Assembly (NCBI GenBank): GCA_935421135.1
Contig: OW285188.1
Coordinates: 11,936,233-12,000,232, forward strand
Direction: 5' to 3'
From: Bugulina stolonifera
Taxonomy: Eukaryota; Bryozoa; Gymnolaemata; Cheilostomatida; Bugulidae
DNA: 64,000 nucleotides
The notes beneath the pieces are model-generated. The model was not told the origin of the DNA, did not search any database, and worked only from the letters and a program-made list of their open reading frames with translations. Both the position numbers and the translations under genes were made by a program. This document shows positions 36,401 through 48,700 of the stretch, one piece after another. The stretch's first letter is position 1. Each line of letters starts with the position of its first letter.

Positions 36401-39316
36401 GAACAGTCAGAAACTACTCAAATATTTACTGGAACATGTACATTGCCTTCTGGTTGGCTTCCTGAAGCTCTCAGAAGTGAAATCTACATACACTCTTCTA
36501 CCTTGCCTCGTCAAGTTCTTGAGATCCCAATACTCTGCACTACATGTCAACAGGGCTTTTAGTGATAGGTATGTATTGTTCACTATATTCTCAGGTCCAT
36601 CTCCACACTTTTTATATTTTGTGGTGGAATTGTTCCAGTTTGATGATTGTGGGATTGAGTTACCAATAACAAGAGTTTGATCTGCTCATAACTTAAACCA
36701 AACATACTCTGGTGGTTAAATGGCATATTGAGTTAGTGTTTGAATGTTTGTGTTACCCTTTTTTTTGCAGAATATTTTGAGTTTAAGATTATTTAAGATT
36801 GGCCACTTTTATGATCTCAAGTTGAAGTTACCCCACATACTGTTGTTTTATGACCTAAACAATTTTAAAATTATCTTCTCAGTGAATTGCAGAAATTTTG
36901 ATGAGGGAGGAGATAACTCTAAAATCCAAAACTGATTCAAAGCATTTTGGGGTGCCAAGTTGAAACTCCTAGTTGATTTTAGGGGATATTTCAGTGTCGG
37001 TCACATTTTTACTACAAGCAGAAATTATCACTGGTGAGTTTTGCTGTTAAAACAAAGGAAGGGCAATAAAACAATAGCAGTTGGCAGCAGTTGTATGATG
37101 TGGGATGGTATAGTACGGCATGGTGCGATATTGTACGGTATGGTGCGGTATGGTACAGTGTGGTACAGTATGGTACGGTGTGGTATGGTATAGCACGGTA
37201 TGGTATAGCACGAAGTAGTATTAGTGTTAAATGGATATAAAATTATTGTAGCGTCCTCATTATCTTGGATAAACTCAGTTCTCTTCAAGCTGATCCGTTG
37301 GATGAGAAACTGGACATGTTGATAAGAAAGAAGGTCTACGAAACCAAGAATGACTGTTTCTATGAACTCATTCTTTGCATCACAGATAAGGTAAATAGGA
37401 AAATGGACACCCCATGTGGAGTAGTCCTCTCAGTGGCTGCCCAAAGAAACATTATAAAGGAGGTCTCTGACAGCAGTTGATTTCTTGCCATATCATACTA
37501 TTATGTACTGTGTAAAAACTTATCTGCTATTAATCTCAGGTAAGAAAGCAATGATCTAAAGACATCAGACAATATTATGTATAATGTATCATAGTACACT
37601 CATTTGGTTCTCAATGTCTCTTGCAGACGATTGACAAGCATGTGCTACACATGGCACTAGACTGTTTACATGGACTGCTACAACACGCAGATAGCTGTAG
37701 GTACATCCTACCTCTATGCAAGGCCACCTGCAGTCAACTATCTGCTAATCAAGGGGCTAGTAACCCCAGCCGCACATGTACAGATGACCTAGAGATACTG
37801 TCCAATGATATTAGGGAATATTCTGAGCAGGAACTAGCAGACGACAGTGAGAGTGAAGATGAAGAGTCAGTACTCCTTGGTAAGCATTATATATCTAATC
37901 ATCAATAACTGATAACAATACTTAGCTAACAAAAACCACATTGAAAATTATTACTGTCTGATCCTATTCACTCGACTTCTCCATTTATGAAATTAAACTG
38001 AGTGTCCTATACAGAGTACAGAGCGTACTACCTACCCTTGGTGGTAGGCTCTGTGCTCTCTGTACTAGTTACTTCTAATTATATGGATAAGACAGCATAA
38101 GAGAAGTATATGATGTTATATGACATTGGTTGTTTAGGTGCTCACTATTTAGTCAAAGATAAATTCAAATATTTCAATTTTAATAGAGTTTTGATGTTAG
38201 AAAAAGAGGCAGATAGCGTTTGCAAGTTTAAATTTACGCTGCAACTATTAGAAATTTCTACAAAATAGTCATAGTGACTGTTTATTGGAGTTGTCTTTCC
38301 TTAGTAAACAAACACTTTATTAGGCAAACAACTCCAAATATCTTTTGCAATGACCTGTTTGTCATCGACGTTTTTTTTATATAATATTTTCAGCTTAATT
38401 AATGTATATACTAGACAAGTCCTTCTTTGAAGATTTGTAGAATAAGAAGTATATCATACTACAATAATGTTGCTACAATTTTGTTACTATTAGGTGATAT
38501 CCTCCATGATAAAGGTAGAACATACTCGTAATTATGATACCTTTGTAGAACTGGATCACCAGGAGTCACTGGCTCTTCATAACAGTGGAGGAACGACAGG
38601 GTCTGGGAGGCAGAGTGCTCTGTCTCAGAGGTCAATGGGTGAACTGAGTGGTAAGATGTCTATGCATTCAGACGCTGACAGTGGCAGCGATTGGGATAGC
38701 TGGGATGAAGAGGAAGAGGAGAGCAATGACAAGGAATCTGTCTTTCAGGAGTTTCTCCAGAAAATCTACCAGATATTTCAGAATCAAGGTTCGTGCTAAG
38801 AATAATATGGATACAATAAATTAGTCTTTCTCTAGCAGCAGTAGTTTACATTCAGTGATTTTATTTGTTTAACAAAACACTAGTTGTCAGCTCCCTTATT
38901 TGCAATCAGTAATATAACATATCTATTAGACTACTAACTGACTATGCATAGATTATACCACAGTTGTTTCACATGCCTATAAGAATTTTGCTGATGCATA
39001 TTTTTATTTTGTTGTAATGCAGTATTATATCCATGGGCATGAAGTATTCTACTAATGTCTATATTATTCTTTTTCTGTATTCAATAGCACTCTCATAGGC
39101 TACTGATAACAATATACAGTTGTCTTCTCCTAACCTATTTAATCAAGAGAGGACAACTTTATATAATGAGTTTATATCCTTATCATCTACTAAAGTGAGT
39201 GATATTATACTCTCACATGTTCTACTGTTGTAGGTAGATTGGATGAATTTCATGCAGCACTCAAGAAGTTATCACAAAGTGAATATAGGTTACTCAAATC
39301 AATTTTGAAGATATAA
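24421..39316 (+). CDS. large predicted alpha-helical (HEAT/ARM-like) repeat protein, unrecognised
   Basis: I do not recognise this gene. Twenty-eight exons join in one frame of 3855 nt (1284 residues plus TAA): 24421-24624, 25103-25305, 25734-25795, 25943-26046, 26464-26592, 27225-27383, 27631-27780, 28194-28271, 28600-28698, 28932-29052, 29518-29718, 30117-30279, 30615-30747, 31002-31058, 31240-31286, 31661-31717, 32828-32881, 33672-33772, 33943-34087, 34312-34468, 34968-35153, 35502-35687, 35797-35939, 36368-36568, 37252-37390, 37627-37879, 38549-38788, 39234-39316. Residues 1-420 and about 740-1120 look like amphipathic helix pairs (for example QLSIREHAIKTFSSYLSRCD, VRQATSKVIKFL), typical of HEAT/ARM solenoids. 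Residues about 540-710 are Ser/Arg/His-rich and probably disordered. Near residues 1219-1238 is an acidic Trp-containing stretch (DSGSDWDSWDEEEEE). The C-terminus EFHAALKKLSQSEYRLLKSI is helical. No signal peptide, membrane segment or catalytic motif is seen. A cytosolic scaffold role is inference. It is divergent from UBE2V and convergent with AP-beta. Confidence 0.8.
27468..27540. repeat. AT-rich simple repeat (TATTGTATTATGT-like)
   Basis: Repeated TATTGTATTA/TATTATATTA units fill about 70 bp of an intron of the helical-repeat gene, close after the 27225-27383 exon. It is low-complexity sequence with no coding potential. Confidence 0.8.
29815..29971. mobile_element. MITE-like inverted-repeat element, family A copy 2
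   Basis: This element is homologous to 19486-19645. It shares the core AGAGAAGACAACTTCTCCTG and the right end TTTCTCCACTTCTGCACCT. The left end is more decayed (TTAGGTGCCATATTGG). It lies in an intron of the helical-repeat gene just downstream of the exon ending at 29718. No convincing target duplication remains, so it is probably an older insertion. Confidence 0.7.
32145..32247. repeat. 36-bp tandem repeat, three units
   Basis: Three near-identical units, each containing TTGACCAATCAGTGACCCCC or the TTGATCAATC variant, are spaced 35-36 bp apart. They lie in the intron between the exons ending at 31717 and starting at 32828. Each unit carries a CCAAT or TCAAT box-like word. Confidence 0.85.
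37101..37210. repeat. degenerate GGTATGGTACGGT tandem repeat
   Basis: A roughly 10-bp unit (GGTATGGTAC, GGTGCGGTAT, GGTACAGTGT) is repeated about ten times. It ends some 40 bp before the acceptor of the helical-repeat exon at 37252, so it may overlap that intron's branch-point region. Confidence 0.8.
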
Positions 39317-39589
39317 ATTCATTGTATTTTCCGTCCTTTAACACCAGATAATTATTTTTGTAAAGTTATTTTGCTCGATTTTTATCCTTTTTTCATGTAA
39401 ACACAGTGTGCCTTGCAATCTTATGCTAGAAAATACTCTTTGTTGGTATAATTTATTTATATAATTATTATATGTGGATAATGGTATTATAATATTATTT
39501 AAAATCCGTTGCCAATATTGAACAATAATTATATTATATTTTTAGAAAAATGAAAAGCTCACTTGAGCTAATAGCTACGTACAATATTC

Positions 39590-39595
39590 AATAAA
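39590..39595 (+). terminator. probable poly(A) signal of the helical-repeat gene
   Basis: A canonical AATAAA lies 274 nt after the stop codon and is followed by T-rich sequence. It is the best hexamer before the convergent AP-beta gene. Confidence 0.5.
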
Positions 39596-39647
39596 TGAAA
39601 CTACTACATATACAGTTTCTATGTTGTACACAATACAATAACCAAAG

Positions 39648-39653
39648 TTTATT
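39648..39653 (-). terminator. probable poly(A) signal of AP-beta
   Basis: TTTATT on the plus strand reads AATAAA on the minus strand, 74 nt after the AP-beta stop codon at 39727. The two facing genes therefore end within about 60 bp of each other. Confidence 0.5.
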
Positions 39654-39726
39654 ATAAATATTATTGCTTCAAAATACCAGTGCTGTGAGGTGAACAGGTG
39701 CTGTGAGGTGAATGCAGTACCAAAGT

Positions 39727-42700
39727 CTAGTTATGGAGAATTTGCTCATAAGCTTGCTGTACACCGGAGTATATCTCAGTTGCCCTTGACTTCAGTGATA
39801 ACTGTAAATGTAAATGTAAAATATAGGAGTCCAAAATGTTACAAAATATTTTTCAATGAATTGTATAAAAACAGCACTCCAACCCTCCGGTGTTAGTAAT
39901 AGAAATGAATAAAAAAATTAGAACAAGGCACTGAGTAGCTAGATTATTGTACATGTAACATGGTTTCGATTAATATGATTTTGTTAAAAATCCAACAATG
40001 TGTTCACAGCCACACACCACATGGTTTATGAAACATGCTTGCCTTAGCAGTATCATTTCTAGCGGAGTCCACAAAGCTACATGAGACGCAATCTCGAGGG
40101 TATGAGGTTCAACAAGCAAATATGTAGGACTAATTACATTCTTTAAACTTGCTAGCCTCAGACTTTAAACCGCATGGGATGGTAAATTGGGGGTGGAAAT
40201 GTAAATTAGAGCACTACATCTTGTCAATATATATGTACATGTATAATTTGAAGACTAGCATTTCCTAGTAGACACACACACAGTACTCAGGTATAACACA
40301 TAGAACTTACAGTAACTGCATTGTTTCCTGGTTGGATCTTCAGCTCAGCGAGACACCAGATTCCGTTGGTAAGTTTCATAGACTGATAGAGCATGTCCTG
40401 CCCCTCTACATTCCTCTTAGCAATAGTGAACACATTGTTGTTATTCAATTTCTGAGAGACGGTATCTACAAGCACATGCATAATGTCCCACATAAGCATA
40501 AAGTGTAAGTATTATCTACACAATACAGAGGTTGTATTTTCACATCTTATTTCAAGATGTCTGATATGGAGAATGATGTTTTCCCTATTATACAGACTCT
40601 AGTACTCTCGTAACGTGACACCTATCTGAACAAAGTAGTGCTATACGGTGTACTGGCATAATATATAACTACACTCTCCACAACAATGCATTACTGACTC
40701 CATTGAATTGTAGCATCAGTGACTATGTCTATGATGATATAATATATGAAAGTATTGATTCAATTTTGCAATTGCCATACCACAGAGAAACAGGCAGCCC
40801 AACTTCGATAGATAAATACATGTTTGATGATTCATGACTTGAAATCAAATAGCAGAAGAGAACATCTAAATGCACCAGTTTACCTCCACTGTGGTCAACA
40901 TTGGTTATCGTTGTCTGGACTTCGTTCGCTGCTGGGATATCCTTCCATGTGGCTAGGAATACCCTCTTCTCCATCTCACCATCTTCGGTAAAGAGTACAT
41001 GCATAGGAACCAGACAGGCGAAGTAGAATACATCTATGTTGTTCTTCATAGCAACCTGTAGAGAGAAATACAACATCTATTAATAACCAACAGGACTAAA
41101 ATCCCTCCGCAACAGAATTTCTTCTAATAACAAACAGACTATTTGGAAGTTAGAACGTAGTGATATATACAACTACTATTATATAGTCTAATAACAATCA
41201 CAACTGTGAAATAACAGCAGTCAATCCAACTAACTACCACATGTTATAACAACTATCAACTACAGAGATACAGCTGATAGCGTATGAGTAAGTACTAGGG
41301 ATACAGAGATGTATTTGATTGAGTGAATAGGTAGTATTTATGTACCTGAAGGTTATTCAGAGGCTCCATTTTCATAACAGCTCCTTGTGTGCTAAGGGGG
41401 AATGATACACTACTACTTTGGTTGGGCGGGAGAGGAGTTCGCACTTGTAAAGCACCCCCTGGTGAGAGGCCAAAGCTGTAATAAAACAAATAAAGAATCA
41501 AATTATAGTCATTCAGCTTTAATTTTATTTTAATAAGTATATACAATGTATGGAAATAATGAACTTGTATTAAATCGTATAGAAATTCCCTCATGGACCA
41601 TCATACTAAGCATTAACAGTATACATTACATGCCTGTTTTTGTTGAATTGTATAGCAAAGCCAGCCATTGGTTGCATGGCTTTGTTTGTTACAGTCATCT
41701 CCATGACAACCTGATTATTTTTTCTTGAGAATGTGCCAGTTAGCTCAAGACCTTTAGCGTTCTTGGCTAGCAGCCAAGTCTACAACGATATATACAAGTT
41801 AACTCACATGCTAAGAGACGGAACCTAGAATGACAGTACATAGTAATAAAATAAAATGATTCTGTGATAGCATGGCAGACTCAGTCGGCAGTGTTTAGTC
41901 TTTAGTCTATGGAGTTTACCATGGTGAAACAAGAGGCCATTATTCTATGACACATCATCAGATTTCATTGAGTCATCCAATATGATCAGAACTTGGGAAT
42001 AACGTACGATACGTCAACAATATCTGTAACTACGAAACACCAAGACATTTACTCACCTCAGCTGGGGGTGTAAAGAATGTAGAAGAATGGAAACCAAATA
42101 TATCAGAGAGACCTCCAAACCCTGTGTTACCACTTAGGTCGGGTTGTACCACTCCACCACCCGCCAACTGCAATGAGGAGCATTGGCTACACACACTATG
42201 TCACAAGGCTACACTTTATCTAACACAAATATCTGTTATACACTACTATATTATGTAAATATACTACACATACATTTGTACATGTAGGCCTATATATACT
42301 AAATGTATACTATTATACTAGTGATGAACATGCAATAGGCCTAGCATGTATTATATCATTATATTATGTATGTATAATCATTATTACTGTTTGTGTGCAA
42401 TGTCTACCATTGGCTTACTTGTATCATATTACTACACAACCCGATTAATTTTATATTGTACCACCGATGGCAATATATTATATAGACACTGCGCGAACTT
42501 TGCTAATGGGTGCAGGCAAGGTTTAACATGGTATACTACCCTTACATTACATTACTAACAGCATGGAGTGGCTATAAATAGTTCAACATCAGTAAAGTGG
42601 AGTGAACATTGTTTCCCATATAACTACTGAGTATAATCATAACGTAGTAACTTACAAGGCTGTCGAGGCCATCCCCCAATAGGTCCATACCGGTTGCTGA

Positions 42701-45700
42701 CTGAGTTTGAGGCGCGGTATTAATTGGCCCTCCAAGGTTCATGTTGAGTAGATCATCTGTGATTATAAGAGAGTCTTGGCCAGGTATAACTGTTGGCTGT
42801 GGAGTAATCAGACTGGGCTCTTCAGTCACCGCCCCCTGTACCTCACCACTACGTTATAGTAGAACACTGGTTAGATAGTCAGTATACTATACAATGCAAG
42901 TATTACTATTATATGAGAACTACATAATATTCTGCTGATGCAGAAAAGAATTACTACCACTTAATAACTGACATGGTTTATACGTTCATGTATATGAGTA
43001 ACGTGCTCACATACACTGTCTGCTAAATTTAATAGACGCATTACCAATTTACAGGTGAATCGGACATAGCCATTTACAGCCGGGTCAGGAAATGATTGTG
43101 GTGTTCTACATAGTACACATTAGTGCATAGGCAATATTACACTTGACACGTTTCACGATGATGACCACAAAGTCGCACGTTCTACTGCTAAGTATTTAGC
43201 CGCTCAGTTCTTGTAATAACTTACGTGGCTGATTTCCCAGGTAGGGCTCGTCTAGCGCCGTAAGCAGCCCGTCCCTCAACAAATGCAGAAGGGGGTTTGT
43301 GGTATACAGAGGCTAGACTAGATATGTGACAGATAAGCTCATCAAGTAGAGTTGGTTCTATCAAGTCAGTCTCTTCAGATATCAGTGGTTTCTCAGCCAA
43401 CACCACCTACAATGAACATATAGTATGTTACGTGTCACAAATAGTCAGATAGTTACGACTGTAATCCAGTAAACAGAGCTTTTGAGACACCGACTTTGGT
43501 AAACTGCAATGCACTAAACAAATGCATCACTAGGCAAACAGTAATCTAGCCCGGAGAAAATTTCAAGAGAATTTAATATACATAGTACATGTAATATATA
43601 CAATCTTTTGAATGTCATACGTATAACTATACTAAAAATACACAAAAATGTTTTACTAAATAGCAATAAGTTAATAACAACCAACTATACTGCACCCGTT
43701 CACAGTGAAGGATAAAACCAACTTGTTATAGAGAGAAGCAAGCACTAAATATGACGGTAGTTTAATGTATATTTGTGTGTAGATAGTAGTGAGAGATGAT
43801 AGGACCAATCACCCCTCATTTAGAGTAACAATGGAGTGAGTAACTACATGTACATGTAATATGTTACCATATTGAGAGGAACAAGGAGCATCAAGTGATA
43901 CACATATATCTTATCACTATGATTAGATACGGAGCCAGGGCTACATTTGATAGCATGTGAGTATACAAGGTGCCCAGGCAGTCTATAAATTAATAGTGTG
44001 CATCAATAATATCAAATTTATACACTAGGCACTACACAGGTCAATGGAATCATCTACTTCCTTTCAATAAAATATGTTCCACTCTCTCAGTTTAGAAAAG
44101 TTGATTGCAGGTCATTACAAAAAGCATCATAGGAATTTCAAAAAATTTTAAGTATTGAACACGCCCCCTAATTTGATACAGCAACGGAACTGAAGATGTA
44201 ATTAGACTTAAATATAATCACAGCTTACTGATAACATAAACACTACAAGTCTGAATACAATAGCATGTGCTCTGTGTGCTTACAATGTAGATAGTACAAT
44301 GTTTATACGTCATGTAATATTAGTATATACATATACATGTACATATATACTGTTTGTGATGGTATCTACATAGGGACTAAGAATGGGGATTACACTTACA
44401 TATATATTATTTAGATAGAGTATTGGCAGCCATTAGATAACCCTCGTGTCACAGGTAAAAATACTATAATTTCAAACTGATTGCAATGTATAATCAGAAA
44501 TAGACAGCACACTTGTTATACACATATACATTGTTATGCATATGATACAGACACTACATAACATTAGAATTGATCTTTAACAGATGTTGTCCTCTATTAC
44601 ATTGACAACACGTAACTACATAAGTTAGTAATATTGACAAGATACAGTCAATGCACTGCTGCATATTCATGTACAGATACTGTACAATATTCTTACCTCT
44701 TTGGCAGCTGCTGGGTCTGTGGATAACAGTCTCCAGTATATATAGCCTCTGTCCCTAAGGTCGGGGTTATCACTCTCTTGTGTAGCTAAGGCTAGCACCT
44801 GCTGTACCAGCTCCTGTGTGTCGTTAGGTCTCTTTAGGAACAGCTTTACTATGGCTGTGAGCAGCTGTAACTGTACCTACAGCAGCAAGGCAGGGGACTT
44901 ACTTATTATATAATTATAAGTTTAGTAGTTATATACTATCATTATGCATGTGCATCATTACATAACAGAGCTACTAAGTATCTACATAGCACACATACTA
45001 CAAATTATAGGATATATCATGGGTGTGACCTTATATTAAACTACATAATTTATAATCTACAGTATAATCACGATGTAAGAGTATGGTGTAGCTATTAGTA
45101 TGAAACTGCCTGTTTGCTTCAACCAAGACTTCAACATAGCTACTAGCTACTAGACTCCGACAATGACACTATTTTGTAATTTGTTTGCTTCTGTTGCGCA
45201 CTTGGTCATTCCATTTAGTAAACTTCATAAGCCAAAGCTTGCAAGAGTGTTAAGAGCCGAACTCTGAGCGAACTCTGAGCGTCCACGACAGGAGTGCGTG
45301 GGACATAAACCTGTGACCCTACAAACCAGCGAGATAACCACTACGCTGTCTTACCATTGTGTTCTCATCTTGGAAACCTTCAAGGAAACTCTCCAGCAGT
45401 TCATCAGCATTATCTATCCTCTCTGCATACTCCCCTATGATCCATATCATACTAGCCCTAGCCTCAGGCTCATCTAGTGTATCTAAGTTCTCACAGAGGG
45501 TGGCTATCACTGACTCGTACTTGTTAGGATACTTTCTGAATATATCCTGTAAAGTCATGAAATCAGCTGAGTTGATATTTTGTACAACTGAATTCAAGAG
45601 GACCCAATCAAATAACATGAATGTTTTTGCTTTGTATACACAGTAGATGATTATTCTGGGGACTATAAAATCTCTTTCGGTCATACCCAAATATTTGCAT

Positions 45701-48700
45701 CGTTACCCTTGACACCCATTTAACTGTTGGTCTACATAATCTGGTCTGTGAAGCAGCTGAAATGAACTCAATCTGCACAGCAAATAATATGAGTCATATT
45801 TGATGTATATTGTTATTCTATAGCTAACTCATGTACGTACATGCATCACACACCCACCTTGATGACGACAATGGCCTCCTGTACCACATAGTTTACTTTC
45901 GTCTGAATAAGGTCAAGAAGTGTGCTCACGCATTTCTCTGCCGCTGTATCCACTTTAATAGCACAACGTCCAATAGCTCTCACTGACTTGCGTACAAAGT
46001 CGACATCTACCTCTGTAGCATACCTATGAGCAGAGATGGTACAGCTTTAGATGTGTGCTAAACAAATACTGTCTCCTACAGACCAAGAGTTTAAATATTT
46101 CAAAATCCGTTATCACTGAACAACACCATTCACAGATACCTCTATTTCCTCTCATACGGGTGGTCAATTATCAGGGGAATCTACTCTTCAAACGAATCGA
46201 CTAGTTTCACATAATCTAGGGAGTTTTCTCATCATACATATTACAGGTCATGAAAAGACGATCCCCTCTTAACATAACTACAATGTACTGTAACCACTCA
46301 CTCTTTAAGCTCAGCTAAGACTTGCTCTATGTTAGCCTGGTTGGTCAGCCTGATCATGATGTCCAGCTTCTCCAACTTCACATATATCGGGTCGTTGTAC
46401 TTGACAAAGAATACCTTCAACTCCTGCTTTAGCACGTCTGGCCTACGTTACAGATGTGTATAGATTAATATATTGTTATATTTACATTACCTCAGTACAA
46501 ACCACCTGATTACATGAGTCAAGATGGGGTCATACAAAGAACAAAACCATCAGAGTTATCTGGATAAGATGTATTGTAAAAGACCTAGAATAACTAAGTT
46601 AACGTTATACCAGGTATTAGTACCACCCCACAGCATGGTAATAGTACCACCCCACAGCATGGTAAATATCTCAACAGCATATTTGTTACTGTAGGACTGG
46701 CACTAATCATGCTCACTAGACATAGGTATGACTTGCATCCAATAGCAATGCATCTTATGTAATAATACATGTAGTATCATGCTATTGTGACCAAGCGTAA
46801 TAATTACATGAAAGATGTAATTATCTAGTCCACCTCCCACTGTCACACCACTAGTGATTACCAGCGTTAAGGAATAAGGAGCTACACTAGTGTCATTATT
46901 ATAATAGTAGCCCTAAATATAACTAACTTTACTAAACCACATTATAATGGCTTAGCTACAGTTAGTGTTGGTTTATTATTTGTTAACTTTGACTGCTAAA
47001 CTTACAACAGGATATGACTGCTGATTATACAAACCTTTTTTGAACGACAATGTTGATGTTCCTGAGGGCTACATATTGGAGCTCAGGCTCGGTGGACAGG
47101 AGAGTGACTAACGGAGGAGATAACTTCTTCAGCAGAGAAGTGACAAAATCTGATGAGTGGTCCAATAACTCCAAATATTTCATTACAACCTAAAATTATT
47201 CATTTTATAAAATAGCATCTGTTCATGTGACACAGTTTCTACAATATAGTTCTAAGGGATTTAAAGGGATTTAAAGGGATTTAAAGGTATCTGCTGCATT
47301 GATCTACAATCGTGATGTAGTAACATTCCAACTTCATAACCGTGACAAAATAAATACATGTATAACTTTTAAATGCCCTTGCATCATCAAATTTAGAATA
47401 ACACTCCATTATACATGTAGTAACATAACAAGGTGGCAGTCCTCCATACATGTACAATGTATATACTAAGCAACAATTATAAATAGATGCAGTGTAACCA
47501 CCCCTATCCTAGTAATAGATGACATACTACCTTGACAGATGACAACACAACAGATGCGTTAGCATGAGCCAGACGAGGAGTTACTCTCTCTAGAATACTC
47601 TGAGCCTCTCTTTCATCTTTTGGATCATATGTGGATATGGAATCGAGAATGAATACTTGTCCCCACCTGTCATAATAACAACAACTTTTTGTGGAACCAA
47701 AGTATAACTACACCCACACATATTCAACAACTACTAACAAACAGCACACCATATTAACAGCATTGTTCACTGAACGGTCATGTTAAAATGGACTTCCGAT
47801 TTTATAAACACGATTGACCAGTTATCTTGATCAAATATCATTAATTCAGGAACAATGGGGGCCAACAGAGAATCAAATATTTAAGCTGACATAGAGTTGA
47901 ACTATTATACTCACTCTGTACATTCGTTCAGTGCAGTCAGTAGTTTGTTTACGGTCTGCTGGTTGAACTCGAGCATGTCTCTTGCAGTCGGAGAAGTCTC
48001 CATGATCTCTCCAATAGCAGCCACAGCATTGGCCACAACCTACAATACAAAGTGTATTATAGCGAATGCACATTACCAATTACGGTGGGAGGTAACTCCT
48101 ACTTGACAATTCACGCTAATATCTATCACATCTGTTGTGTAATGACGCATTAAGCAGATGAAATACTAGACATAGTGATTATTGGATAATTAAGACATAT
48201 ACATAAATGTATATGATAGACCACTTATTACTCATTACTAGAACAGAATCAATAGAAAACATCTACCACATGAAACTTAGTCGTAGCATACCATAGGGTT
48301 GCTGTCGGAGAGTAAGTCCTTGAGAAGGTCAAGGAATCCCTGATCCTCAACCAACTGCCCGTTAATGTCGTGAAGTTTTGCTACACTCACTGCGGCAGTT
48401 TTCCTCACATAAGGGTCCTCATCCTAGAGAATAAGTGCACGAATTACTTTATATAGTCAATAGAAAGTTGGATAGTGTTACAAATAACTAATATTGGCTC
48501 CATTGCGGTCTTAGGACTTTAATATATATAATATATCTGACTGTCTTATTCCAGAAATTCTCAATGAGCTAGTGTTTTTGCTCTCTCAATTTAAGTACAA
48601 TGTATGTGCACACCTAGTTGCAATCTTAAATTACCTGTAATATGTTTGAGAATATGATTTGACATTCACATTACGCTACTTCCCAGTGGACGTTACAGAA

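Larger units (their letters stand above)
39317..39726. other. convergent 3' spacer, helical-repeat gene and AP-beta
   Basis: Only 410 bp separate the two stop codons. The stretch is AT-rich 3' UTR sequence with the two facing poly(A) hexamers described separately. No gene is seen in it. Confidence 0.6.

Noticed and set aside
40075..40130. tRNA-like segment (GGTATGAGGTTCAACAAGC)
   Set aside because: Only a box-B-like word is present; no box A or stem pairing supports a tRNA or SINE head.
45319..45690. Minus-strand ORF of 123 codons starting [10 protein letters not shown]
   Set aside because: Only its middle part is the AP-beta exon 45546-45355; the two ends are intron read-through.
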